Shown here in pieces: positions 1 to 7,504 of a DNA stretch of 46,282 nt. Under the pieces are notes generated by a model. The model saw only the letters and a list, made by a program, of their open reading frames with translations. It had not been told where the DNA came from and made no database searches. Made by a program: the position numbers and the translations under genes. Origin of the DNA: Gallionellales bacterium GWA2_60_18 (GTDB lineage Bacteria; Pseudomonadota; Gammaproteobacteria; Burkholderiales; Gallionellaceae); assembly GCA_001801105.1 (NCBI GenBank), contig MGWS01000031.1, positions 1 through 46,282 of the forward strand, written 5' to 3'. The first letter of the stretch is position 1; every line of letters begins with the position of its first letter.

Positions 1-1181
1 TTGTCATTGTCGTGAGCGCGCCAGGTAGAACGCAGCGGCAAACCGATGAGAGTTTCGTATTCCTGCGCGGCGCGATAGATTTCTTCGCGGCGCAAATCGG
101 GGGAAAAATTCTGGGCGTATAGCAGATTGCTGTGCGCTACAGCCAAATCCGGTTTGATGGAGCACGCTCGGCGATAGTTTTCAATCGCATCATCCAGTTT
201 GCCTTGAGACATAAGCGTGGCGCCAAGGTTGTTGTATGCATCGGCATACTCCGGTTTGAGCAAAAGCGCCTTGCGGTAACTCTCGACTGCGGCATCCGGC
301 TTCCCTTGATCCTGAAGCACAAGCCCCAGATTGTTGTGCGCTTCTGCAAAATTTGGCCTAAACGAGAGTGCTTGATGGTGGTGATCAACCGCAGCATTGA
401 GCTGGCCCTGTACACGAAACGCATTTCCCAGACTGTAGTGCGCTTCGGCATAGTTTGGGTTGATTGCAAGCGCTTTGCGGTAGTGTTTGATCGCTTCGTC
501 CAGCTTGCCCTGATTCTGCAGCGCTCCACCGAGATTGATGTGCGCCTCGGCATAGTTCGGGTTGATTGCAAGCGCCTTGAGACAGTGTTTGATGGCCTCG
601 TCCAGCTTGCCTTGCGCCTGAAGCGCGACACCAAGATGATTATGCGCATCGGCCAAGTTCGGTTTGAGCGAAAGCGCCTTCCGGTAATAGTCGACCGCTT
701 GGTCCAGCCTGCCTTGCGCCTGAAGCGCAAACCCCAGGTTGCTGTGCGCCTCGGCATAACCCGGTTTAATGGAAAGCGCCTTGCGATAGTGATCGACCGC
801 CTCGTCCAACCTGCCTTGCTCGTGCAGCGCGAGCCCGATATTGTTGTGTGCCTCGACAACACCCGGCTTGAGCAGGAGCGCCTTGCCGATCAGTTCAACG
901 GCGAGGTTATTCCTTCCGGTCTGATGGGCGATTACGCCTGAGAAATGCAGCGCTTCCGGGTGATTGGGTTCGTTCTGGAGTATTTGCTGGTAGATAGCCT
1001 CCGCTTGGGGCAAACGCCCGGCCTGGTGATGCGCCAGCGCGGCTTGAAGGGCAAGTGGAATCGACGACGCCTCGGCGCGCTTGCTCGTTGCGAGAGCCTC
1101 GTCATGTTTCAGGCAACACTGTTTGTATTTTTTGCCGCTGCCACAGGGGCAAGGATCATTGCGATTAGGAGTGCTCATCAT
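1..1181 (-). CDS. SEC-C / TPR-repeat protein, probable N-terminal part of a GT41 (SPINDLY-like) glycosyltransferase; cut by left edge
   Basis: Reading leftwards from ATG at 1181 (second ATG at 1178) the frame stays open for 393 codons to the window edge. Residues 3-25 form a SEC-C zinc motif (NDPCPCGSGKKYKQCC). About nine TPR units of 34 residues follow (102-nt period; typical unit AEAHSNLGFALQAQG.LDEA), then a non-TPR stretch with SNLLYAQNFSPDLRREEIY and RAHDND, which resembles the junction between TPRs and the catalytic region in bacterial O-GlcNAc-transferase-like proteins (GT41). The catalytic part lies outside, so enzyme identity is inference; a TPR scaffold without transferase is the alternative. 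It sits head-to-head with fliC, so flagellin glycosylation is an attractive but unproven role. No clear Shine-Dalgarno is seen. Confidence 0.75.
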   Translation of the reverse strand, partial: MMSTPNRNDPCPCGSGKKYKQCCLKHDEALATSKRAEASSIPLALQAALAHHQAGRLPQAEAIYQQILQNEPNHPEALHFSGVIAHQTGRNNLAVELIGKALLLKPGVVEAHNNIGLALHEQGRLDEAVDHYRKALSIKPGYAEAHSNLGFALQAQGRLDQAVDYYRKALSLKPNLADAHNHLGVALQAQGKLDEAIKHCLKALAINPNYAEAHINLGGALQNQGKLDEAIKHYRKALAINPNYAEAHYSLGNAFRVQGQLNAAVDHHHQALSFRPNFAEAHNNLGLVLQDQGKPDAAVESYRKALLLKPEYADAYNNLGATLMSQGKLDDAIENYRRACSIKPDLAVAHSNLLYAQNFSPDLRREEIYRAAQEYETLIGLPLRSTWRAHDND

Positions 1182-1449
1182 ATTCCAGTACTGAAATCCA
1201 TAACTTGCGCGGCGCTTGCCGGGCATTATACAGTGACCACTTCGGGGAAAATTGACTGAATGGAAGCGGGTTGATTGGGACGAGATCGAATTGGACACAT
1301 TGCCCGGCACAACCGCCAGGGAATCTCAAAAAACCGCTAAGCGGCACGACGAGCAAACAGTATCTTGCCACTAGGCATCAGGCTATTCGTTTTAAAACAA
1401 TGTGTTATATTTGCGCCGCGCGGAAATAAAGGGCAAATTGGCGCTCTCC
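1182..1449. other. Intergenic region between the divergent TPR gene and fliC
   Basis: The gap between the two divergent genes is 392 bp. Apart from the -10-like box for the TPR gene and the fliC sigma-28 promoter at 1450-1476, I see only a short CCGCT/AGCGG inverted repeat near 1333-1342 and no coding signal on either strand. Confidence 0.5.
1225..1230 (-). promoter_or_regulatory. Candidate sigma-70 -10 box for the TPR gene
   Basis: On the minus strand the sequence TATAAT lies 44-49 nt upstream of the ATG at 1181, a plausible leader length. No convincing TTGACA-like -35 is found 16-18 nt further upstream, so this is a weak prediction. Confidence 0.35.
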
Positions 1450-1476
1450 TAAAGTTTTCCCAAACATTACCGATAA
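1450..1476 (+). promoter_or_regulatory. Sigma-28 (FliA) promoter of fliC
   Basis: TAAAGTTT (1450-1457), 11-nt spacer, ACCGATAA (1469-1476). The enterobacterial consensus is TAAAGTTT-N11-GCCGATAA, so only one base differs and the spacing is exact. Transcription would start near 1483, giving a fliC leader of about 90 nt. FliA is encoded in this window at 38238-38948. Confidence 0.9.
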
Positions 1477-1573
1477 CTGCACTAACGGCGGTTGATGATC
1501 CCGGCAGCGCAGGGCAAACCAATGTAAACGGCAACCACGCCGGATAACAAACCAAAGCTTAAGGAGAATTGAA

Positions 1574-3352
1574 ATGCCCTCATATATCAATACCAACATT
1601 GCGTCCCTGAACTCACAGCGCAACCTGAACACTTCGCAATCCGCACTGGCGACCTCCCTGCAACGTTTGTCTTCCGGTTTGCGCATCAACAGCGCCCGTG
1701 ACGATGCGGCGGGGCTGGCGATTTCTTCGCGGATGACTTCGCAGATCAACGGTAATAACCAAGCCTCGCGTAACGCCAACGACGGTATCTCGCTGGCGCA
1801 AACCGCTGAAGGCGATCTGGCGCAGATCGGTACCAACTTGCAGCGGATGCGTGATCTGGCGGTGCAGGCGGCGAATGCAACGAACTCCGCGACAGACCGT
1901 ATCGCGCTGCAGTCCGAAGTGCAGTCGCTGGCTGATGAAATCGACCGTGTAGCACAAAATTCGTCATTCAACGGCGTGAAACTGCTGGACGGTTCGTTTA
2001 CCGCACAGAATTTCCAAGTCGGCGCAGGCGCTACCGCAAACGACCAAATTTCGATCAGCTCGATTACCAGCGCGCGCACTACCGCGCTGGGTAGCGCTGG
2101 AGCAACAACCTCGGCCACGTTAACCGGCACAGCGACGACAGCTGCGCTCGCATCGGGCGGCTTGACGCTGAACGGTTTCCAGGTAGGTGCCTCAAGCGTA
2201 GGCGCATTGCCCGGCCAGAGCGCCTCCAGCGCCACTCAAATTGCAGCGGCAATCAATGCGGGATCTTCGGATCACTCGGTCACAGCCACTGCCGTTGCTA
2301 CTGAAAAAATAGGTATAGCCACAACAGCGTTCACCTCCATTGCAGCAGATTCGTTTTCCATTAATGGAATCAATGTGGGCGCGGTTGCTGCTGGCGGCAC
2401 GGTGACGGGGCAGGGAGCAAACGTTGCGGCGGCGATCAACTTGATTTCCACTCAAACCGGCGTGACTGCCAGCGCAAATGCCACAACCGGCCTGGTGACC
2501 TTGAATGCGGCGGACGGTAGAAATATCAATATCGCTGCAACCAGCAGAGTTGTATCCGGCGCCAGTGTCTTTTACACGGCCGCCAACCTGGTTGCTCAAA
2601 CAGGCTTCACTAACGTCGTAAGCGATACGGTGGCCTCTGCAGCTGCTGTCACCCAAGCGGTAACTTCAGTGGGTATTACCATGAATACCGTTGTAGTGTC
2701 GGTCGCCACTGCCGGTACGATTTTGGAACAAGCCCAGAGCTTCGTCACTGCGTTCAATGCCGCAGCCGCTGCAACGGCCAATGCGGCGACGCTTGCCGGT
2801 ATTACGGCATCGACCGATAGCCTCGGCGTGGTCAGCTTCTCTTCCAATGGCACTGTAGCAAGCATGGCGATAAGCACTGTAACGGGCGTCGGTGTTGTGG
2901 CGGGCACTTACACCGCACAGCATGGCACGGTTAGCCTGAACAGCAGCGATGCGGACGGCATCGTGCTCAGCGGCGGAACGGTTGCCAATGCTGGTTTCTC
3001 GGCAGGCACCACAGGCGCTACTACCGTGTCCACAGTCTCATCCGTTGCGGGCGTGAACGTTTCAACCGCGTCAGGTGCGTCTGCAGCATTGGCCGCCATT
3101 GATGCCGCGATTGCCAATGTCAACACCTCGCGCGCTTCGCTCGGTGCTTATCAGAACCGTTTCGGATCTGTGGTGACCAGCCTGCAAACCACGTCGGAAA
3201 ACTTGACTGCTTCACGCAGCCGGATTATGGATACGGACTTCGCAGCTGAGACTTCCTCTCTGACCCGTAACCAGATCTTGCAACAAGCGGGTACGGCGAT
3301 GTTGGCGCAAGCGAACCAATTGCCACAAAACGTCTTGACTCTGTTGCGTTAA
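1574..3352 (+). CDS. fliC: Flagellin FliC
   Basis: Filament subunit, 592 aa. The N-terminal D0/D1 helices (residues 1-170, with [19 protein letters not shown]) and C-terminal D1/D0 helices (about 502-592, ending QNVLTLLR) are canonical. [10 protein letters not shown] near residue 88 matches the conserved protofilament-contact/TLR5 segment. The central ~330 residues are Ala/Thr/Ser/Val-rich and hold flagellin IN-type repeats (such as [12 protein letters not shown] near 260). Only two lysines and no cysteine occur in the whole protein. Larger than the E. coli K-12 flagellin (498 aa). AAGGAG at 1560-1565 supports the ATG. First gene of the late operon, behind a sigma-28 promoter; its chaperone FliS is encoded downstream. 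Confidence 0.98.
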   Translation: MPSYINTNIASLNSQRNLNTSQSALATSLQRLSSGLRINSARDDAAGLAISSRMTSQINGNNQASRNANDGISLAQTAEGDLAQIGTNLQRMRDLAVQAANATNSATDRIALQSEVQSLADEIDRVAQNSSFNGVKLLDGSFTAQNFQVGAGATANDQISISSITSARTTALGSAGATTSATLTGTATTAALASGGLTLNGFQVGASSVGALPGQSASSATQIAAAINAGSSDHSVTATAVATEKIGIATTAFTSIAADSFSINGINVGAVAAGGTVTGQGANVAAAINLISTQTGVTASANATTGLVTLNAADGRNINIAATSRVVSGASVFYTAANLVAQTGFTNVVSDTVASAAAVTQAVTSVGITMNTVVVSVATAGTILEQAQSFVTAFNAAAAATANAATLAGITASTDSLGVVSFSSNGTVASMAISTVTGVGVVAGTYTAQHGTVSLNSSDADGIVLSGGTVANAGFSAGTTGATTVSTVSSVAGVNVSTASGASAALAAIDAAIANVNTSRASLGAYQNRFGSVVTSLQTTSENLTASRSRIMDTDFAAETSSLTRNQILQQAGTAMLAQANQLPQNVLTLLR

Positions 3353-3369
3353 TTGGTAAGGTGACAATC

Positions 3370-3393
3370 CCCAGCCGAAGTAATTCGGCTGGG
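3370..3393 (+). terminator. Hairpin downstream of fliC (perfect 10-bp stem, GUAA tetraloop)
   Basis: CCCAGCCGAA (3370-3379), loop GTAA (3380-3383), TTCGGCTGGG (3384-3393). The loop is of the GNRA class. It is followed by ACTTTGAG, not a long U-run, so it probably acts as a partial terminator or 3'-end stabiliser that lets fliC mRNA exceed the downstream genes; flaG starts 24 nt later. Confidence 0.7.
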
Positions 3394-3417
3394 ACTTTGA
3401 GATAAAGGAGCGGCAAA

Positions 3418-3816
3418 ATGCTCATTTCCAATGTAAACAATACGACTCAGGCGGCAGCGCCTGTCAGGCTTGCCAGCGATGGCGAGCCTGGTGTCGTTGT
3501 TGCCACGCGCTCAAATGTTGATGTCACGCCCAGTGTACCAGTGGAGTCGCCGCAAATTGCAGCAAAACCGGATGCACCACAAAAGCCATCGCCTGCAGAA
3601 TTGAAGCAAGCAGTGGAAAACATCAATAAGGCATTAAAACAGAGCAACAAGAACCTTGAGTTCAGCGTGGATGACGATACCAAGAAAGTTCTGGTCAAAC
3701 TGGTGGATACCGAAACCGGCGATGTGATCCGGGAGTTTCCCACGGAAGAAGCATTGGCAATCACTCGTTCGATAGACCAGTTTCAGCGGGGTTTATTGTT
3801 AAGGCAACAGGCTTGA
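3418..3816 (+). CDS. flaG: FlaG family protein
   Basis: 132 aa. The N-terminal ~55 residues are low complexity; the C-terminal half is the FlaG domain (LKQAVENINKALKQSNKNLE, then a strand-rich VKLVDTETGDVIREFPTEE segment and a closing helix ending GLLLRQQA). FlaG proteins sit between flagellin and cap genes and affect filament length in several bacteria; the molecular mechanism is not settled. AAAGGAG at 3404-3410 gives a strong ribosome site. Lies between fliC and fliD, the usual family context. Confidence 0.92.
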   Translation: MLISNVNNTTQAAAPVRLASDGEPGVVVATRSNVDVTPSVPVESPQIAAKPDAPQKPSPAELKQAVENINKALKQSNKNLEFSVDDDTKKVLVKLVDTETGDVIREFPTEEALAITRSIDQFQRGLLLRQQA

Positions 3817-3865
3817 TCACGTTTGACTGGACTTTATTTGTTGCAGGACGGTTGTATAGCAGCAA

Positions 3866-3967
3866 GTCGGATTGAAATCCGACCTACGGGAGGCGTGCTT
3901 TTCGTAGGTCGGGTTTTAATCCGGCAGTGGTACAGTTTTTGTAGGGTGGGCACGCTTCTGTGCCCAC
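3866..3967. repeat. Cluster of intergenic palindromes between flaG and fliD
   Basis: Three nested palindromes. GTCGGAT (3866-3872) pairs with ATCCGAC (3877-3883). ATCCGACCTACG (3877-3888) pairs with CGTAGGTCGGGT (3903-3914) with one mismatch. GTGGGCAC (3946-3953) pairs with GTGCCCAC (3960-3967) around GCTTCT. This looks like a dispersed REP-like element rather than coding DNA. No convincing promoter for fliD was found in the 247-bp gap. Confidence 0.55.
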
Positions 3968-4063
3968 GCGGAAACCAAAGGTAACGTAGGGTACGTCTGT
4001 GTGTCCAACATTACCGGTTAAGTAACCTGCAACAACGTAAACGAAAGGCTTAAGGGAACAATC

Positions 4064-6472
4064 ATGGCAACGACTCCAACATCGGCGGTAGGTACATCAA
4101 GCCTTGATGTGAACAGCATCGTCAGCCAGTTGATGACGGTCGAACGCCAGCCTATCGCCAAGCTCAATGCCAAGGAAGCCAGTTATCAGGCCAAGCTTTC
4201 TGCTTACGGCAGTGTCAAAGGGGCCGTTTCCGGGTTTCAATCCGCCGTGCAGGCCTTGAATAGCCCGAGCAAGTTCAACACGCTCAAAGCTACCGCCTCC
4301 GATGCGACCGTTGTTTCTGCCTCCGCCTCCAGCATCGCGGTGGCAGGTACTTATTCTCTGGATGTGACCACCTTATCTCAAGCGCAAAAATTGGTCGCCA
4401 CCGGGCAAACCAGCAGCACCGCTGCTATCGGTGCTGGTACTTCAACCACGGTCACCTTCGATTTCGGTACGATCAGCGGCGGCAGCTTGGCCTCCGGCAT
4501 CTACAGCGGTGCCACCTTCACCTCGAACGGCAACGGCACCAAAAGCGTCACCATAGACAGTACCAATAACTCGCTGCAAGGCATCCGCGATGCGATCAAC
4601 GCCGCCGAGATCGGGGTGACCGCCACCATAATCAACGATGGCAGCGCCGCACCCTACCGTCTGGTACTGGCTTCGGGCAGCGACGGCGTAAGCAACAGCA
4701 TGAGCGTTTCTGTCAGCGGGGAGTCTGCGATAAGCGATTTGCTGACGAATAACCCGGGCACCGTCGCGGCGGTCGCAGGCTCCAACACGGTTGCGACAGG
4801 CACAAAAGTTGCCGCCGCCGCCGCTGGCACGACAGCAGGTACGCTTGCTGCGGGAACGTTAATCGCCAACACCAGCGCCGGAGCGATTTCCATCGGCGAG
4901 GTCACGCTGGGCACCGATGCGGCAACCAATGGCGCCGCCATCGCACTTGCAATCAACACGGCGCTTGCGGCAGCTACCGGCGGTGCCGCCGTTAACGGCA
5001 CGGCTGCTGCCGATGGCGCAGGCATCATTACCATCACTGCGGGCTCTTCTGCCATCACGTTGAGCATGGGCAGCTTCGCGGCCGACTTATCCACCGCGAC
5101 TGCCAATCAGGCTGCATTAACAGCACAGACCGGCTTCGACGCTGCCCAGTTGGGTACACAGGCAATCGGCACGCAAAACATGTCACAGTCAGTCGCCGCC
5201 CAGAATGCCGTGTTCACGGTAAACGGCGTTTCGGTGAGCAAGACTTCCAACACGGTATCGGATGTGATCCAAGGGGTCACCTTCACGCTGATCAAGGAAG
5301 ATTCCGCCGCTAATCTGGTTGTGGCGCAAGACACGGCAGGCATCAGCAGTTCAATTTCCAGCCTCGTAAAATCCTATAACGATCTTGCGGCGACACTCAA
5401 GAACGTTTCCGCCTACGATGCCGCCACCAAACAGGCAGCGACATTGCAGGGCGACAGCACGGTGCGTACCCTGCAAAACCAGTTGCGCAGCATGTTGAGC
5501 ACAGCAGTAGTCGGCACGCCGGGGGTATTGACCACTCTCGCCGATGTCGGCATTACCACGCAAAAGGACGGTACGCTGGCAGTCAATCAAACCAAGCTGG
5601 ATAGCGTGCTGGCAAGCAATTTTGGCGATGTTGCCAGTTTGTTCGCTTCGGTGGGTAAGGCAACGGATAGCCTGGTCAGTTTTAACAACGCCACTACTGC
5701 GACCAAGGCGGGTAGCTATGCGGTGAGCATCACGCAGTTGGCAACGATAGGGGGCACCACCGGCGATCTTGTGGTGCCAGCAAGCAATAACACCATCACC
5801 AGCGGAACCGCCATCAATGTGTCGCTGGACGGGGTGACCTCTTCGGTTGCCCTGACAGCAGGCACTTACACCAATACTCAACTGGCGACGATGATTCAGT
5901 CGGCGATCAATGGCACTTCCGCATTTTCCGCAGCCGGTTCATCTGTTGCTGCCTCCATCAATGGCAGCGGCTTTCTGAACATCAGCTCCAATAGTTACGG
6001 CTCGATTTCCAATGTCAGCATGACCAGCGGAGCCGGCACGCTGGTATCAGACTTCATGGGTACGGTAACAACCGGTTCATCCGGGGTGGATGTGGCCGGC
6101 ACGATTGGCGGCGCAAGCGCATCTGGCTCCGGCCAGATTTTGAGCGCGGTCAACGGCGATCCGGTGGGTTTGAGCATTGTTATCAGTGGCGGCGCACTCG
6201 GTGCGCGCGGAACGCTGAATTATTCGCAAGGTTATGCCACTACGCTGAGCAAATGGTCAACTGCCATGCTGGCCAGTGATGGATCAATCGCCAGCGTCAC
6301 CAGCGGTGTTAATAACACCATCAAGGATATCGGCAAACGCCGCAGCGATCTGGAAACCCGCTTGATCGAAGTGGAAAAACGTTACCGCGCCCAATTTACC
6401 GCGCTGGATGCCATGCTGACTAGCATGAACAATACCAGCACTTTCTTGACCCAACAGCTCGCCGATCTTTAA
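4064..6472 (+). CDS. fliD: Flagellar filament cap FliD
   Basis: Cap/hook-associated protein 2, which folds and inserts flagellin at the filament tip. The N terminus (LDVNSIVSQLMTVERQPIA, coiled region to about 60, then SLDVTTLSQAQKLVA near 105) and the C terminus (helical, ending STFLTQQLADL) are typical. At 802 aa it is far longer than E. coli FliD (468 aa): the middle carries several Ala/Thr/Gly-rich beta segments and flagellin IN-type motifs, e.g. GSYAVSITQLATIG near 550. AAGGGA at 4052-4057 precedes the ATG. Followed 15 nt later by fliS. Confidence 0.97.
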   Translation: MATTPTSAVGTSSLDVNSIVSQLMTVERQPIAKLNAKEASYQAKLSAYGSVKGAVSGFQSAVQALNSPSKFNTLKATASDATVVSASASSIAVAGTYSLDVTTLSQAQKLVATGQTSSTAAIGAGTSTTVTFDFGTISGGSLASGIYSGATFTSNGNGTKSVTIDSTNNSLQGIRDAINAAEIGVTATIINDGSAAPYRLVLASGSDGVSNSMSVSVSGESAISDLLTNNPGTVAAVAGSNTVATGTKVAAAAAGTTAGTLAAGTLIANTSAGAISIGEVTLGTDAATNGAAIALAINTALAAATGGAAVNGTAAADGAGIITITAGSSAITLSMGSFAADLSTATANQAALTAQTGFDAAQLGTQAIGTQNMSQSVAAQNAVFTVNGVSVSKTSNTVSDVIQGVTFTLIKEDSAANLVVAQDTAGISSSISSLVKSYNDLAATLKNVSAYDAATKQAATLQGDSTVRTLQNQLRSMLSTAVVGTPGVLTTLADVGITTQKDGTLAVNQTKLDSVLASNFGDVASLFASVGKATDSLVSFNNATTATKAGSYAVSITQLATIGGTTGDLVVPASNNTITSGTAINVSLDGVTSSVALTAGTYTNTQLATMIQSAINGTSAFSAAGSSVAASINGSGFLNISSNSYGSISNVSMTSGAGTLVSDFMGTVTTGSSGVDVAGTIGGASASGSGQILSAVNGDPVGLSIVISGGALGARGTLNYSQGYATTLSKWSTAMLASDGSIASVTSGVNNTIKDIGKRRSDLETRLIEVEKRYRAQFTALDAMLTSMNNTSTFLTQQLADL

Positions 6473-6487
6473 TTCAGGAGAATGATC

Positions 6488-7000
6488 ATGAACGCAACCG
6501 CAGGAGCCAAAGCATATGCAAAGGTCGGCGTCGAATCTGGCGCGCTTGGATCTGATCCGCACAAGCTGATCGCCATGCTGTACCAGGGCGCATTGCTGGC
6601 AATCGCCAATGCCAAGAACGGCATGATGCGCAAGGATATCCCCGCCAAGGGTGCGGCAATTTCCAAAGCTATCACGATTATTAACGACGGGCTGAATGCC
6701 AGTCTCGACAAGAAGGTGGGCGGCGAACTGGCGAATAATCTCGGCTCGTTGTATGACTACATGAGCCGCCGCCTGTTGACTGCCAACCTGAACAACGACA
6801 TGAGCGCGCTGGATGAAGTGGCACGTTTGCTGGCCGACTTGAAAGGCGCATGGGACAGCATACGCCCGACAAACGAGGCACCGGCGCCGACCGCCGCTTC
6901 CGCTCCGCTACCGTTCCCGCAGCAACCCAGCGCAGCCCCGGTAACTGCCCAGCAGCCGAAGCCAGCGAATAAAGTGCAGCTAGCCTACGGAAGGATGTAG
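6488..7000 (+). CDS. fliS: Flagellin export chaperone FliS
   Basis: 170 aa from ATG 6488, chosen over the in-frame ATG at 6482 because AGGAG (6476-6480) is 7 nt from 6488 but only 1 nt from 6482. It has the conserved FliS four-helix core (YAKVGVESGALGSDPHKLI, LYQGALLAIANAK, GGELANNLGSLYDYMSRRLL). FliS binds the C-terminal disordered end of FliC and blocks cytoplasmic polymerisation. After about residue 128 comes a Pro/Ala/Gln-rich tail of ~40 residues not found in short FliS proteins. Confidence 0.95.
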   Translation: MNATAGAKAYAKVGVESGALGSDPHKLIAMLYQGALLAIANAKNGMMRKDIPAKGAAISKAITIINDGLNASLDKKVGGELANNLGSLYDYMSRRLLTANLNNDMSALDEVARLLADLKGAWDSIRPTNEAPAPTAASAPLPFPQQPSAAPVTAQQPKPANKVQLAYGRM

Positions 7001-7004
7001 AAAA

Positions 7005-7328
7005 ATGGGATCGTCTCAGGTCATATCCAGTTACGAATCGCTGTCCGCCCTTACCGGGCGGATGAGTGAGGCAGCCGTCCACGGCGAGTGGGATCAACTG
7101 ATCGAGCTCGAGCGACAATGCAGCCGCCAGGTCGCCCTCCTCAAGACGATGGATGCGGCAGCGACGCTGGACGAGCCGACGCGCCGGCGCAAGGCTCAGC
7201 TCATCAAGAAAATCCTTGAACATGACGCCGACATCCGTAGCCGCACCCAGGAATGGATGGGGCAATTGCAACGCGTCATGCAAAACAATCGCAAGGAGCA
7301 GCGTCTGGTACAGGCTTACGGTGGTTAG
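7005..7328 (+). CDS. fliT: Flagellar chaperone FliT
   Basis: 107 aa, helical, charged protein immediately behind fliS (4-nt gap) in the usual fliDST order. Sequence such as YESLSALTGRMSEAAVHGEW, DQLIELERQC and the C-terminal RTQEWMGQLQRVMQ fits the FliT family, the chaperone for the FliD cap, which in enterobacteria also antagonises FlhDC. Family conservation is low, so position carries part of the call. An intrinsic terminator follows. Confidence 0.85.
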   Translation: MGSSQVISSYESLSALTGRMSEAAVHGEWDQLIELERQCSRQVALLKTMDAAATLDEPTRRRKAQLIKKILEHDADIRSRTQEWMGQLQRVMQNNRKEQRLVQAYGG

Positions 7329-7371
7329 CGGCATGGCGGGCAAATTTGCCATGCACTTCCGCATTCCATAG

Positions 7372-7397
7372 AGGCAGGTCTGAGACCTGCCTTTTTT
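7372..7397 (+). terminator. Rho-independent terminator of the fliC-fliT operon
   Basis: AGGCAGGTC (7372-7380), loop TGA, GACCTGCCT (7384-7392) continuing into TTTTTT ending at 7397. A 9-bp GC-rich stem directly joined to a T-run, 44 nt after the fliT stop. Confidence 0.92.
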
Positions 7398-7419
7398 GTT
7401 TTGACATGAAACAACTGTT

Positions 7420-7477
7420 GGAGCGCAGCTTGGCTGCGCGATGAATATAGCGACATCGCCCGGCACAGCCGGGCTCC
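7420..7477. repeat. Inverted pair of REP elements (BIME-like)
   Basis: REP1 (7420-7442) reads GGAGC-GCAGC-TTG-GCTGC-GCGAT. REP2 (7455-7477) on the opposite strand reads GGAGC-CCGGC-TGT-GCCGG-GCGAT. The flanks are identical while the hairpin stems differ with compensating changes. The two copies are separated by 12 nt. The layout matches REP sequences of Pseudomonas-type genomes mobilised by RAYT transposases; no RAYT gene is in this window. Confidence 0.75.
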
Positions 7478-7504
7478 CACAGAAACTGCTCAGGTGCCCG
7501 TCCA

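Noticed and set aside
132..941. Long open frames on both strands (plus 132-941, minus 137-862) overlapping the TPR gene
   Set aside because: The 102-nt TPR period is a multiple of three, so a stop-free unit stays stop-free in other frames. Only the minus frame from 1181 gives recognisable SEC-C and TPR sequence.
1405..2235. 276-codon frame antisense to fliC
   Set aside because: fliC is an unmistakable flagellin; the opposite frame is Ala/Val/Arg/Cys-rich noise typical of GC-rich antisense.
4011..4022. ACCGGTTAA resembling a sigma-28 -10 upstream of fliD
   Set aside because: It matches the octamer poorly and there is no TAAA at the required spacing.
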